64,000 nucleotides of DNA from Paracoccaceae bacterium (GTDB taxonomy: Bacteria; Pseudomonadota; Alphaproteobacteria; Rhodobacterales; Rhodobacteraceae). Below are positions 1-8,592 of the stretch, in pieces (position 1 is the first letter of the stretch; each line of letters opens with the position of its first letter). The stretch covers positions 229,720 to 293,719 of the forward strand of contig JAIOJF010000025.1 in assembly GCA_019911965.1 (NCBI GenBank), read 5' to 3'. The notes beneath the pieces are model-generated. The model was not told where the DNA came from. It searched no databases and was given only the letters and a program-made list of their open reading frames with translations. Both the position numbers and the translations under genes were made by a program.

Positions 1-1142
1 CCGGGATGCAGTTTGCGGGCGTGGTTGTCGACAATGCCGACGACGAAATGCAACTGGATATCGGGGCGCTCCAGTGCCGGATCGGTTTTCAGGAAACCGG
101 CCCCTTCGGCAAAGGGAGTTGCGATCATCGACACGCCGTCCTTGCGCCATTTCAGGATTTCCCGCGTCAGCCGCACCATACCGGCCAGCCCGATACCGTA
201 CATGTTGCTGTCTTTGGATTTGAAGCCCTGGATGAAGTCCAGATGATCCTGCAGGTTCTGCCCGACCCCCGGCAATTCATGCACCATCCTCAGACCGTGG
301 CGCTGGATATCGTCCGCCCGCCCGACGCCGGACAATTGCAGCAGATGCGGCGAGTTGAAGGCCCCGCCGCACAGGATCACCTCGCGCGTGGCCATCACGT
401 GATGCTCGTCCCCGCCGCGCCGGTAGGCGACACCGGTGGCGCGCTTGCCCTCGAACAGGATGCGGGTCGCCTGTGCGCGGGTCAGCACCGTCAGGTTGGC
501 CCGGTCCATATGCGGCAGAAGATATGCCGCCGCCGCCGAACAGCGCTCGCCGTTCTTGTCGGGGCGGTGAAACTGCGTCACCTGGTAGTAGCCCACGCCC
601 TCGTTTTCACCACGGTTGAAATCCTCGCGCCGGCGGTGCTGCATTTCCTCGGCAGCGGCGACAAAGGCGCGGGTGAGCGGGCGCATCGCCTTCTGGTTGG
701 ACACCTGCAACGGGCCGGCATCGCCGTGGAGATCGTCCGCGCCGTTTTCGTTATTCTCGGAGCGTTTGAAATAGGGCAGCACCTCGTCCCAGGACCAGCC
801 GTCGCAGCCAAGATCGGCCCAGCCGTCGTAATCCTGCCGGATACCCCGGACATAGAGCATGGCGTTGATGGCGCTGGAGCCGCCCAGCGCCCTGCCGCGC
901 GGCTGATAGCCCCGCCGCCCGTTCAGGCCGGGTTGTGGCACCGTCTGGAAGGCCCAGTTGGCGATCCTGACGGGACGGCCCGGCAGGAACGCCAGGGCAC
1001 CGACCGGGGCGCGGACCAGAACGCCATTGCCGCCGCCGCCCGCTTCCAGCAGGCAGACGCTGATCGCCGGATCCTCGCTGAGGCGGGCCGCCAGGGTGGC
1101 CTCGCCGGCACCGCCGCCCACGATGACATAATCGAACGCCAT
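1..1142 (-). CDS. GMC family FAD-dependent oxidoreductase (choline dehydrogenase-like), 3' end outside window
   Basis: The minus-strand frame opens with ATG at 1142 and stays open to the window edge, giving about 380 of the usual 530-550 residues. The N-terminus has the dinucleotide-binding motif VIVGGGAGEATLAARLSED, followed by the ADP-ribose acidic end LLEAGG. Further in, GMC signatures are visible: GRALGGSSAINAMLYVRG, and later GAFNSPHLLQLSGVG. The C-terminal catalytic His/Asn region is missing because the gene runs off the window. GMC enzymes oxidise primary alcohols or choline to aldehydes with FAD. It is the last visible gene of a four-gene minus-strand operon, 78 nt after the glycerate kinase stop, so a hydroxylated organic acid or alcohol is a more likely substrate than choline. 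The family call is firm; the substrate is unknown. Confidence 0.9.
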   Translation of the reverse strand, partial: MAFDYVIVGGGAGEATLAARLSEDPAISVCLLEAGGGGNGVLVRAPVGALAFLPGRPVRIANWAFQTVPQPGLNGRRGYQPRGRALGGSSAINAMLYVRGIRQDYDGWADLGCDGWSWDEVLPYFKRSENNENGADDLHGDAGPLQVSNQKAMRPLTRAFVAAAEEMQHRRREDFNRGENEGVGYYQVTQFHRPDKNGERCSAAAAYLLPHMDRANLTVLTRAQATRILFEGKRATGVAYRRGGDEHHVMATREVILCGGAFNSPHLLQLSGVGRADDIQRHGLRMVHELPGVGQNLQDHLDFIQGFKSKDSNMYGIGLAGMVRLTREILKWRKDGVSMIATPFAEGAGFLKTDPALERPDIQLHFVVGIVDNHARKLHP

Positions 1143-1220
1143 TCGAGTTCCTCACTGTTATGCCACAGACCAGCTTACGCCTTGGCAGCGCACTGTCCAG
1201 CGGGTATCGGGCGGCGGGCA

Positions 1221-2477
1221 CTAGCGGATCAGGATGGCCCGGAAATCGTTCACGTTGGTGCCGGTCGGTCCCGGCACGAACAGCGTATCGGCGGCGTGAA
1301 AGGCGGCCCAGGCATCGTTCGCGGCCAGCAATGCGCCCGCATCCAGCCCGGCCCTGCGGATACGCGCAACCGTCGCGCCATCGGCGAAGGCGCCGGCATT
1401 GTCCTCGCTGCCGTCGATCCCGTCGGTGTCGGCGGCCAGCGCGTTGATTGCGTCCATGCCGTCAATCGCCAGCGCCAGTGCCAGCAGAAACTCGGTATTG
1501 CGCCCGCCGCGCCCCTTGCCCTTCAGCGTGACTGTGGTTTCGCCGCCCGACAGGATCACCACCGGCTTGCGGAACGGGCGGTTGCGAAAGGCGACCTCGC
1601 GGGCAATCGCGGCGTGGACACGGCCAACCTCGCGCGCCTCGCCCTCGATCGCGTCCGACAGGATCACCGCGTTGATGCCCGCCGCCTCGGCCGCCGATGC
1701 CGCTGCCTCCAGCGATTGCCTGGCCGAGGCGACGACCCGCACACTGTTTCGCGCAAAGACCGAATCGTCCGGGTCCGGTACTTTGGCCGCTTTGATCGCC
1801 GCCATCACCGCCGGAGAAAACGCCATGCAATAAGCCTTGATCGCCGCCAGCGCCTGCGCCGCGTCGCCCCGGTCCGGCACCGACGGCCCCGAGGCGACCT
1901 GTGCCGGATCATCCCCCGGCACATCCGAGACCACCAGCGTCACCACCCGCGCCGGATGCGCCGCCGCCGCCAGCCGCCCGCCCTTGATGGCGGAAATCTG
2001 CTTGCGGATCAGGTTCATCACCGAGATCGGCGCGCCCGAGGCCAGCAAGACCCGGTTCACCGCCTGTTCATCGTCCAGCGTCAGCCCCGGCACCGGGCAG
2101 GGCAAAAGGGCCGAACCACCGCCCGAGATCAGCGCCACCACCAGATCGTCGGCACTCAAGCCCGCCACCTCTGCCAGCAGCGCCTGCGACGCCGCCAGCC
2201 CGGCGCTGTCAGGCACCGGATGCGCGGCTTCCAGCACGCGGATGTGGCGGCACTCCGCGCCATAGCCGTAGCGGGTGACGACCACGCCTTGCAGCGGGGC
2301 GTCCCAAAGCCGCTCGAACGCGCGGGCCATCTGCGCCGCCCCCTTGCCCGCACCGATCACGATGGTGCGGCCTTTCGGGCGTTCCGGCAGATGCGGAGCC
2401 ATCGCCGCCCCGGGTTCAGCGGCGGCGACAGCGGCGTTGAACAGCCTGATCAGGAAGGCGCGGGTCGGCTCGTCCAT
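1221..2477 (-). CDS. gckA: Glycerate 2-kinase / hydroxypyruvate reductase-type protein (MOFRL family)
   Basis: The 418-residue product matches the GckA/TtuD glycerate kinase family in length and motifs: the N-terminal Rossmann-like segment TIVIGAGKGAAQMARAFE, the loop ALISGGGSALLPCPVPG, and a C-terminal MOFRL domain with VVILSGGETTVT and GRNTEFLLALALAIDG. The family phosphorylates D-glycerate to 2-phosphoglycerate; several members are mis-labelled hydroxypyruvate reductase. I chose the ATG at 2477 because it overlaps the upstream gene's stop as TGATG, which indicates translational coupling. Context is an operon with an AAE3-like acyl-CoA synthetase and a ketopantoate-reductase fold enzyme, so glycerate is probably produced by those steps. 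Confidence in glycerate kinase is good; the direct link to the neighbours is inference. Confidence 0.88.
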   Translation of the reverse strand: MDEPTRAFLIRLFNAAVAAAEPGAAMAPHLPERPKGRTIVIGAGKGAAQMARAFERLWDAPLQGVVVTRYGYGAECRHIRVLEAAHPVPDSAGLAASQALLAEVAGLSADDLVVALISGGGSALLPCPVPGLTLDDEQAVNRVLLASGAPISVMNLIRKQISAIKGGRLAAAAHPARVVTLVVSDVPGDDPAQVASGPSVPDRGDAAQALAAIKAYCMAFSPAVMAAIKAAKVPDPDDSVFARNSVRVVASARQSLEAAASAAEAAGINAVILSDAIEGEAREVGRVHAAIAREVAFRNRPFRKPVVILSGGETTVTLKGKGRGGRNTEFLLALALAIDGMDAINALAADTDGIDGSEDNAGAFADGATVARIRRAGLDAGALLAANDAWAAFHAADTLFVPGPTGTNVNDFRAILIR

Positions 2478-3460
2478 CAGGGTCCGTAGCACCCGGCCAG
2501 CCGCGCCTTTTGCTGCACCAGCGCCAGCACTGTATCAAGGGTGGGTGTCGGTTGTCCGGCCAGCAGGCCCAGTTCCTGCACCGCCGTGACCAGCGCGTCG
2601 ATCTCCATCGGACGGCCAGCCTCAAGGTCTTGCAGCATCGAGGTCTTGTGTTCGCCCACCGCCGCCGCGCCCTCGATCCGCTTTTCCACCGTCACGCCGA
2701 ACCGCGCCCCCAGCGCCTCGCCCACGGCCTGCAATTCGGTCATGATATGGCCCAGCACCTGCCGCGTTCCGGGATCGGCGGTCATCTCGGCCAGCGTCGC
2801 GCCGGTCAGCGCCGAGATCGGGTTCAGGCTGGCATTGCCCCAGAGCTTGATCCAGATTTCATCGCGCAGCCTTGGGCGCACCGGGGCTTTCAGCCCGGCA
2901 TCCTGCAGCAAGGCCGCCAGTGCCACCACCCGGCCGGTTTTCTCGCCCGATGGTTCGCCAAGCGAAAAACGGTTGCCCGAGCGATGCTCGACCACCCCCG
3001 GCGCGGTGATTTCCGACGCCGGATAGACCACGCAGCCAATCGCCCGCTCCGGGCCGATTGCGTCCCAGATCCGCCCGCCGGGATCGACACTGTCCAACCG
3101 GCGGCTCGCCAGATCGCCTTCGACCCCGTGAAAATACCACCACGGCACGCCGTTGACCGCGAAGACCACGGCGGTATCGGGGCCAAGCAGGGGTTGCATC
3201 TGGTCCACCACCGCCGGGATCGAATGCGCCTTCAGGGTGACGATCACGAAATCCTGCACGCCCAGGGTGGCGGGATCATCGGTGGCGGTGATCCGGTGAG
3301 TGCTGGTCTGGCCGTCCTCGATCAGTGTCAGGCCATTGGCCCGGATCGCCGCCAGATGCGGGCCGCGGGCCACCAGCGAAACCTCGGCATCGGTACCGGC
3401 CAGCTTCGCCCCCAGATAGCCGCCAATCGCACCTGCGCCATAGATGCAGACCCGCGCCAT
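2477..3460 (-). CDS. 2-dehydropantoate 2-reductase family protein (PanE/ApbA fold)
   Basis: The 327-residue protein begins with the NADP-binding Rossmann motif CIYGAGAIGGYLGAKLAG. It continues with the family's central segment DFVIVTLKAHSIPAV and a C-terminal helical domain containing EIWIKLWGNASLNPISALTGAT, which carries the catalytic Lys and Asn region. In pantothenate biosynthesis this enzyme reduces ketopantoate. However, this gene sits between an acyl-CoA synthetase and a glycerate kinase rather than with pan genes, so it may act on another short 2-oxo acid, such as hydroxypyruvate or tartronate semialdehyde; that is inference. ATG 3460 overlaps the preceding stop as TGATG and is preferred over the GTG one codon upstream. 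The downstream end also overlaps the next start, so the three genes are coupled. Confidence 0.85.
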   Translation of the reverse strand: MARVCIYGAGAIGGYLGAKLAGTDAEVSLVARGPHLAAIRANGLTLIEDGQTSTHRITATDDPATLGVQDFVIVTLKAHSIPAVVDQMQPLLGPDTAVVFAVNGVPWWYFHGVEGDLASRRLDSVDPGGRIWDAIGPERAIGCVVYPASEITAPGVVEHRSGNRFSLGEPSGEKTGRVVALAALLQDAGLKAPVRPRLRDEIWIKLWGNASLNPISALTGATLAEMTADPGTRQVLGHIMTELQAVGEALGARFGVTVEKRIEGAAAVGEHKTSMLQDLEAGRPMEIDALVTAVQELGLLAGQPTPTLDTVLALVQQKARLAGCYGP

Positions 3461-4974
3461 CACGCCAGCCCCAGCTTTTCCGCCAGCCCGATCCGCTGCA
3501 ACTTGCCGGTCGCCCCTTTCGGGATATCATCGACGATCAGGATTTTCGACGGCACCTTGTAGGCGGCGAGTTTCTCGGCGGCGAAGGCCTTCAGGTCTGC
3601 CGCATCGGCGCTCTGGCCTTCGCGCAGCACCACAACGGCGGCCACCGCCTCGCCCAGCTTGTCATGCGGCATGGCGAAGGTGACCACCTGTTCGACGGCC
3701 GGATGCGCCTGGATCACGTCATCCACTTCACGCGGGGCGATCTTTTCGCCGCCGCGATTGATGATCTCCTTCAGGCGGCCCGAGATGGTCAGGTAGCCGT
3801 CCTTGTCGAGGAAACCCAGATCGCCGGTGCGGAACCAGCCATTGGTGAAATTCTCGGCATTGGCCTTTGGGTTGTTCTCGTATCCCGCGGTCACGTTCGG
3901 CCCCTGGATCACGATCTCGCCGCTTTCGCCTTGCGCCAGAAGCTTGCCGCCCTCGTCCATGATGGCGATTTCCGGGCCGGCGGCGATGCCCACGGTGCCG
4001 GGCTTGCGCATCTTCGGCGGCAGCGGGTTCGAGGCCATCTGATGCGCCGCCTCGGTCATGCCGTAGGCCTCGATCACCGGGCAGTGGAAGGTTGCCTCCA
4101 TCTCGGCCATCACCGGCGGCGGCAGCGAGGACGAGGACGATCGTGCAAAACGCAGGCGCGAATTTTCCAGCGCCTCGGGGTTGCGCGCGGCGCGGCCAAG
4201 GATTGCCTGATGCATGGTCGGCACGGCGGTGTACCAGGTGGGGTTCACGGCGGCGAACCACTGGAAGAATTTCAGCGCGTTGAACCCCGGCGTGCAGACC
4301 ACATGCGCACCCGCCGACATCGACGCCAGCAGCGAGGCGATCAGCCCGTGGATGTGAAACAGAGGCATGATCGACAGCCCGACATCCTCGCCCGTCAAGT
4401 CCAGCGCCTTCGCGATATGCCGCGCCGAGGCCAGCACGTTGGCGGTGGATAACGGCACCACCTTGGGGCGTGATGTGGTGCCGGATGTGTGCAGCACCAG
4501 TGCCTCGTCCCGGCCCTCGGACCAGCCGCTGCGCGACGGCGTTCCCGCCAGATCATGTGCGGCAAAGCTGAACTTGCCGGCGGGCGCGTCTTTGCCAACC
4601 TTGATTTCCACCACCGGCACGCCAAGTGCTTCCGCCGAGGCCCGCACCGGCGAGGTGCTGCCGGATTCGACGATCACCAGCTTCGCGCGCAGATCCTCCA
4701 GGTAGAAGGAAAACTCGTCCTGCGTATAGGCCGGGTTCAGTGGTGCCGCCGAGGCCGCCGCCGCCACCGCCAGGAAGGCGCTGGCCATTTCCGGGCCGTT
4801 CGGCAGCACGATCGCCACCCGGTCGCCGCGCCCGATGCCCATCGCGTTCAGCGCCTTGCGCACCGCCAGCAGATGCGCGGCCAACGCGCCATAGGACAGG
4901 TCCGCGCGATCCGGCGCGCCGATGGCCGGGGCATCTTCGGGATGTTGGCTGAGGGTCATCTGGATGGTGGTCAT
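3460..4974 (-). CDS. Acyl-CoA synthetase, AAE3/Pcs60 (oxalate--CoA ligase)-like
   Basis: The 504-residue ANL-superfamily ligase has the AMP-binding loop LVLHTSGTTSRPKVVPL, the A5 motif YGMTEAAHQMASNPLP, the A7 region GWFRTGDLGFLDKDGYL, the hinge GRLKEIINRGGEKIAPREVD and the C-terminal catalytic lysine in PKGATGKLQRIG. The YGMTEA.HQM.SNPLP signature and overall length are those I associate with the Pcs60/AAE3 group, whose characterised eukaryotic members are oxalyl-CoA synthetases. Bacterial members are usually annotated only as acyl-CoA synthetase. It is the first gene of the minus-strand operon and is translationally coupled to the next one. With glycerate kinase downstream, a two-carbon acid substrate (oxalate, glyoxylate-related or malonate) is plausible but unproven. 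Confidence 0.85.
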   Translation of the reverse strand: MTTIQMTLSQHPEDAPAIGAPDRADLSYGALAAHLLAVRKALNAMGIGRGDRVAIVLPNGPEMASAFLAVAAAASAAPLNPAYTQDEFSFYLEDLRAKLVIVESGSTSPVRASAEALGVPVVEIKVGKDAPAGKFSFAAHDLAGTPSRSGWSEGRDEALVLHTSGTTSRPKVVPLSTANVLASARHIAKALDLTGEDVGLSIMPLFHIHGLIASLLASMSAGAHVVCTPGFNALKFFQWFAAVNPTWYTAVPTMHQAILGRAARNPEALENSRLRFARSSSSSLPPPVMAEMEATFHCPVIEAYGMTEAAHQMASNPLPPKMRKPGTVGIAAGPEIAIMDEGGKLLAQGESGEIVIQGPNVTAGYENNPKANAENFTNGWFRTGDLGFLDKDGYLTISGRLKEIINRGGEKIAPREVDDVIQAHPAVEQVVTFAMPHDKLGEAVAAVVVLREGQSADAADLKAFAAEKLAAYKVPSKILIVDDIPKGATGKLQRIGLAEKLGLA

Positions 4975-5123
4975 GGCGGTCTCCGGCGGTTTGTCTGGCG
5001 GTTGGCAACATCTAGCGTGATCCGGGCGGCACTGGCAATGTGCCGTCGAGTCGTTCCGGCGTGGACAGGCCGGGCCGAAAGCTGTTTGATGGTGCCGACC
5101 AGACCCGGAAGTTGCCCAGCCGA

Positions 5124-6299
5124 ATGCCGATCAGGATTGACAACCGCACCGCCCGCCGGCTCTGGCTGCATACGCTCGGGCTGTCGGACGTGGCCGCCGG
5201 GCCGCCGGATGTGATGGCGATGATCCGCGATCTTGGCTTCGTGCAGATCGACACGATCCGCAACGTCACGCGGGCGCATCACCACATCCTGTGGTCGCGC
5301 AACCGCAATTACCGCGAGGGGATGTTGTGGCCCCTGCTGGGCCGCGACCGGCTGTTGTTCGAGCATTTCACCCATGATGCCAGCCTGATCCCGATGGACT
5401 ATCTCGGCATGTGGCAGCGCCAGTTCCGCCGCCTGGGCGACAAGGTGGCGCGGCATGACTGGTATCAATCCGGCATGGCCCGCGAGGCGATCCGCGCCAT
5501 CCACGAGCGGATCTGGGCCGAGGGGCCGCTTTCGACGCATGCCTTTGACACCAAGGTCGAAGGCGAGCGGCAGATGTGGTCGCGCCCGCCGCACAAGAAG
5601 GCGCTGGACCAGATGTGGTATGCCGGCACGCTGGCCACCGCGCATCGCGAGAATTTCATCAAGTTCTACGATCTGGGCGAACGGGTATTTCCCGCCAATC
5701 TGCGCGAGGGACCGGCGGACGCGGCCTCGGTGGACTGGCTGTGCCGCGCCGCGCTGGACCGGCTGGCCTTTGCCAGCACGGGCGAGGTGCAGCGGTTCTG
5801 GGCCGCCACCGACGCCCCCGAGGTGCGGCAATGGGCAGCGCGGCAGCGCGATCTGGTGCCGGTCGGGATCGAGGCGGCGGATGGCCAGGTTGTACCGGCC
5901 CTTGCGCCGCCGGATATCGAGGCGCGGCTGGCGGCCTGCCCGGAGCCTTCGGCCACCATGCGCATCCTGAACCCGTTCGATCCGGCGATCCGCGACCGCA
6001 ACCGCCTGTCGCGGCTGTTCGGGTTCCAGTATCGCAACGAAATGTTCGTGCCCGCCGACAAGCGGATCTGGGGCTATTACGTCTATCCCCTGCTGGAGCG
6101 CGACCGCTTCGTCGGGCGGATCGAGATCCGGGCCGACCGCAACCGCCGCCATATGGCCGTCACCGGCTTCTGGCCGGAACCGGGCGTGTCCTGGACCGCA
6201 CCGCGTGGCCGCAAGCTGGCGGCAGAGCTTGGCCGCTTCGCGCGGCTGGCCGGGCTGGACGCGCCGGTCTGGTCGGTGGCGGCACCCCTGGGGGCCTGA
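5124..6299 (+). CDS. YcaQ/AlkX-type DNA glycosylase (winged helix, DUF1006)
   Basis: The 391-residue product belongs to the HTH_42/YcaQ family, whose E. coli member unhooks DNA interstrand crosslinks and removes bulky N7-alkylguanine. Visible family features are the early segment DLGFVQIDTIRNVTRAHHHILWSR, the conserved EHFTHDASLIPMDYL (the QxD-like catalytic region lies nearby), PHKKALDQMWYAGTLATAHRENF and the C-terminal NPFDPAIRDRNRLSRLFGFQYRNEMFVP. The ATG at 5124 is preferred over an in-frame ATG at 5040 because homology begins here (RIDNRTARRLWLHTLGL). It is divergent from the acyl-CoA synthetase, with about 150 bases between the starts. It is probably a stand-alone repair gene. Confidence 0.88.
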   Translation: MPIRIDNRTARRLWLHTLGLSDVAAGPPDVMAMIRDLGFVQIDTIRNVTRAHHHILWSRNRNYREGMLWPLLGRDRLLFEHFTHDASLIPMDYLGMWQRQFRRLGDKVARHDWYQSGMAREAIRAIHERIWAEGPLSTHAFDTKVEGERQMWSRPPHKKALDQMWYAGTLATAHRENFIKFYDLGERVFPANLREGPADAASVDWLCRAALDRLAFASTGEVQRFWAATDAPEVRQWAARQRDLVPVGIEAADGQVVPALAPPDIEARLAACPEPSATMRILNPFDPAIRDRNRLSRLFGFQYRNEMFVPADKRIWGYYVYPLLERDRFVGRIEIRADRNRRHMAVTGFWPEPGVSWTAPRGRKLAAELGRFARLAGLDAPVWSVAAPLGA

Positions 6300-6363
6300 A
6301 CAATGCCTCTTGCCTCGGGCCGGGATATCGGCACTCTGAGGCCAAAGACATCGGAGATGCGAC

Positions 6364-7104
6364 ATGAGACTTGCAGGTAAATCCGCCATCGTCACCGGCG
6401 CGGGGTCCGGCTTTGGTGCCGGCATCGCGCGCAAATTCGCCGCCGAGGGCGCGAAGGTTCTGGTGGCCGATATCGACGGCGAGGCCGCCGCGAAGGTTGC
6501 CAAGGAAATCGGCGGCGCCCCGATCATCGCCAACGTGGCGCTGGATTCGGATGTGAAACGCATGGTGGCGACCGCCGCAGATACCTTTGGGGTAATCGAC
6601 ATCGTGATCAACAATGCCGGTGTCACGCATCTGCCGGCCCCGATGGAAACCGTGTCCGAGGCGGATTTCGACAAGGTGCTTGCGGTCAACGTAAAGTCGA
6701 TCTACCTGATCGCCCGCGCCGTGGTGCCGATGATGAAGGCGCGCAAATCCGGCACCTTCCTGAACATCGCCTCGACCGCCGGGCTGAGCCCGCGGCCCAA
6801 CCTGAACTGGTACAATGCCTCGAAAGGCTGGGTGATCACCGCCAGCAAGGCAATGGCGGTGGAACTTGCGCCCTTCGGCATCCGGGTCAACGCGCTCTGC
6901 CCGGTGGCGGGGGAAACGCCGCTTCTGAAATCCTTCATGGGCGAGGACACGCCGGAAATGCGGGCGAAATTCCTGGCCACGATCCCGCTGGGGCGGTTCT
7001 CGACACCCGAGGATATGGGCAATGCCGCCTGCTTCCTGTGTTCCGATGAGGCTTCCATGATTACCGGCGTGGCGATGGAAGTCGATGGCGGGCGCTGTAT
7101 CTGA
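6364..7104 (+). CDS. SDR family oxidoreductase
   Basis: This is a classical short-chain dehydrogenase of 246 residues. The cofactor loop is TGAGSGFGAGIA, with an acidic residue at the end of beta-2 (VADIDGEAA), which favours NAD(H). NNAG is present (VINNAGVTHLPAP). The active site is Ser in NIASTAGLSPRP followed by the YNASK Tyr-Lys pair. The C-terminal DGGRCI ending is typical. The start is preceded by a GGAGA ribosome-binding site. It lies 27 nt before a P1 peptidase gene and is likely co-transcribed. The substrate cannot be read from the sequence; glucose-1-dehydrogenase-like and 3-oxoacyl reductase-like labels would both be over-specific. Confidence 0.88.
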   Translation: MRLAGKSAIVTGAGSGFGAGIARKFAAEGAKVLVADIDGEAAAKVAKEIGGAPIIANVALDSDVKRMVATAADTFGVIDIVINNAGVTHLPAPMETVSEADFDKVLAVNVKSIYLIARAVVPMMKARKSGTFLNIASTAGLSPRPNLNWYNASKGWVITASKAMAVELAPFGIRVNALCPVAGETPLLKSFMGEDTPEMRAKFLATIPLGRFSTPEDMGNAACFLCSDEASMITGVAMEVDGGRCI

Positions 7105-7131
7105 CCTGGTGAACAAGGAAAATTCAAGGCG

Positions 7132-8130
7132 ATGATGACACCCGGACCGCGAAACCTGATCACCGATATTGCCGGGCTGAAGGTGGGCAATGCCCGTGAC
7201 GATGCCCTGAAATCCGGCGTTACCGTGTTGACCGCCGACAGGCCCTTCGTGGCGGCGGTGCATGTGATGGGCGGCGCGCCGGGCACCCGCGATACCGACA
7301 TGCTGGCCCCGGACCGGTTGGTGCAGGAGGTGGATGCGCTGGTGCTGTCGGGCGGGTCGGCCTTCGGGCTGGATGCCGCCTCGGGCGTGATGGCCGGGCT
7401 GCGTGCTGCCGGGCGGGGGTTCGATGTGGGCGGTGCGCTGGTGCCGCTGGTGCCGGGGGCGATCATCTTCGATCTGCTGAACGGCGGCGACAAGACCTGG
7501 GACGACAACCCCTATCCGGCACTGGGCCGCGCGGCTTACGTGGCGGCGGACACGGATTTCGCGCTGGGAACCGAAGGGGCCGGTACCGGCGCAACCATTG
7601 CAGGGCTGAAAGGCGGGCTTGGCTCGGCCTCGGTCATCCTGCCGGGGGGGCTGCGGGTCGGCGCATTGGTGGCGATGAACGCGGTTGGCGGTGCCACGGT
7701 CGGCGACGGGCCGCATTTCTGGGCCGCCCCGTTCGAGATCGGGGACGAGTTCGGCGGGCGCGGCCCGGCCCCGGCGCATGATGCAACCGCCCTGCCGGCC
7801 ACCAAGCACGGCCCCGCCGCCCGCGCCAACACCACCATCGCCATTGTCGCCACCGATGCCGCCCTGTCACAGGCGCAGGCCACCCGCATGGCGATTGCCG
7901 CGCATGACGGCATGGCGCGGGCGATCCTGCCCAGCCATACGCCGTTCGACGGCGATCTGGTCTTTGCCGCCGCCACCGGGGAAAAGCCGCTCGGCGATCC
8001 GGTTGGCGAACCGGCCCTGCTGGGCCATGCCGCCGCTTTGTGCCTGTCGCGCGCGATTGCCCGCGCGGTCTACCTGGCCACCAGCGCCCCCGGCGATCCC
8101 TTCCCGACATGGCAGGACCGGTTCGCCTGA
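7132..8130 (+). CDS. P1 family self-processing aminopeptidase/amidase (DmpA/NylC fold)
   Basis: The 332-residue protein is a P1 (peptidase S58) Ntn-hydrolase relative. Visible blocks are ITDIAGLKVGNARD at the start, VLSGGSAFGLDAASGV near residue 75, GTEGAGTGATIAGLKGG near 150, and the autocleavage segment RANTTIAIVATDA, where Asn233-Thr234 should be the processing site. The second residue would become the N-terminal nucleophile. Characterised members include DmpA (Gly-Ser junction) and the nylon oligomer hydrolase NylC (Asn-Thr junction); the Asn-Thr pair here resembles the latter. Family members cleave beta-amino acid peptides, D-amino acid amides or linear amides; the substrate here is unknown. 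The gene follows the SDR gene closely. Confidence 0.87.
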   Translation: MMTPGPRNLITDIAGLKVGNARDDALKSGVTVLTADRPFVAAVHVMGGAPGTRDTDMLAPDRLVQEVDALVLSGGSAFGLDAASGVMAGLRAAGRGFDVGGALVPLVPGAIIFDLLNGGDKTWDDNPYPALGRAAYVAADTDFALGTEGAGTGATIAGLKGGLGSASVILPGGLRVGALVAMNAVGGATVGDGPHFWAAPFEIGDEFGGRGPAPAHDATALPATKHGPAARANTTIAIVATDAALSQAQATRMAIAAHDGMARAILPSHTPFDGDLVFAAATGEKPLGDPVGEPALLGHAAALCLSRAIARAVYLATSAPGDPFPTWQDRFA

Positions 8131-8222
8131 CCGCGCTGCACGATCAAGGGTTTACGCTTTCTTAACCCGGTGCTGGCTAGTGTCAGGGCTGACGCCTGAC
8201 CCCAATGCCGAGGTTGCCGCCC

Positions 8223-8582
8223 ATGACCTGCCATTCCGCCTTTTCGGCCAACGCCATCCCGGTCTATCCGGCCCCGGATTCCACTCCGGCCTATCAGGCA
8301 AGGTTCAAGGTTCGCCACCTGGTGCTGGCCCCCGGCCAGGTGCTCGGCCCGTTCACTCATCTGCACCGCGCCAAGCATCTGGTGGTGGTCTCGGGCGCGG
8401 CGCGTCTGGTGCTGGACGGCGCGGAATCGGCGCTGTTTGAAACCCGCTCGGCCGATATCGCCATCGGCGTTACCCACCTGATCGAAAATGCCGGACGCGT
8501 CGATCTGCACCTGATCGAAGTGCAGACCGGCGCATATCTGGGCGAGGATGACCTTTTGGCCGACAGCGATCAGGCCGCCTGA
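8223..8582 (+). CDS. Cupin domain protein (mannose-6-phosphate isomerase type II-like)
   Basis: This is a small single-domain protein of 119 residues. It has a cupin barrel: an HLHRAKHLVVVSGAARLVLDG segment matching the first cupin motif with a His pair, and GVTHLIENAGRVDLHLIEVQTGAYLGEDDL resembling the C-terminal cupin of GDP-mannose pyrophosphorylase/mannose-6-phosphate isomerases. There is no nucleotidyltransferase half, so it is a stand-alone cupin. ATG 8223 is preferred over an in-frame ATG at 8205 because a GAGG sequence sits at suitable spacing between them. It is convergent with the hydrolase gene, only 10 nt away. Its function as a sugar isomerase is uncertain. Confidence 0.75.
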   Translation: MTCHSAFSANAIPVYPAPDSTPAYQARFKVRHLVLAPGQVLGPFTHLHRAKHLVVVSGAARLVLDGAESALFETRSADIAIGVTHLIENAGRVDLHLIEVQTGAYLGEDDLLADSDQAA

Positions 8583-8592
8583 TCCTGTATTT

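Noticed and set aside
6-2489. Long plus-strand frame opposite the GMC and glycerate kinase genes
   Set aside because: It has no domain and is fully antisense to two convincing genes that overlap properly with their neighbours.
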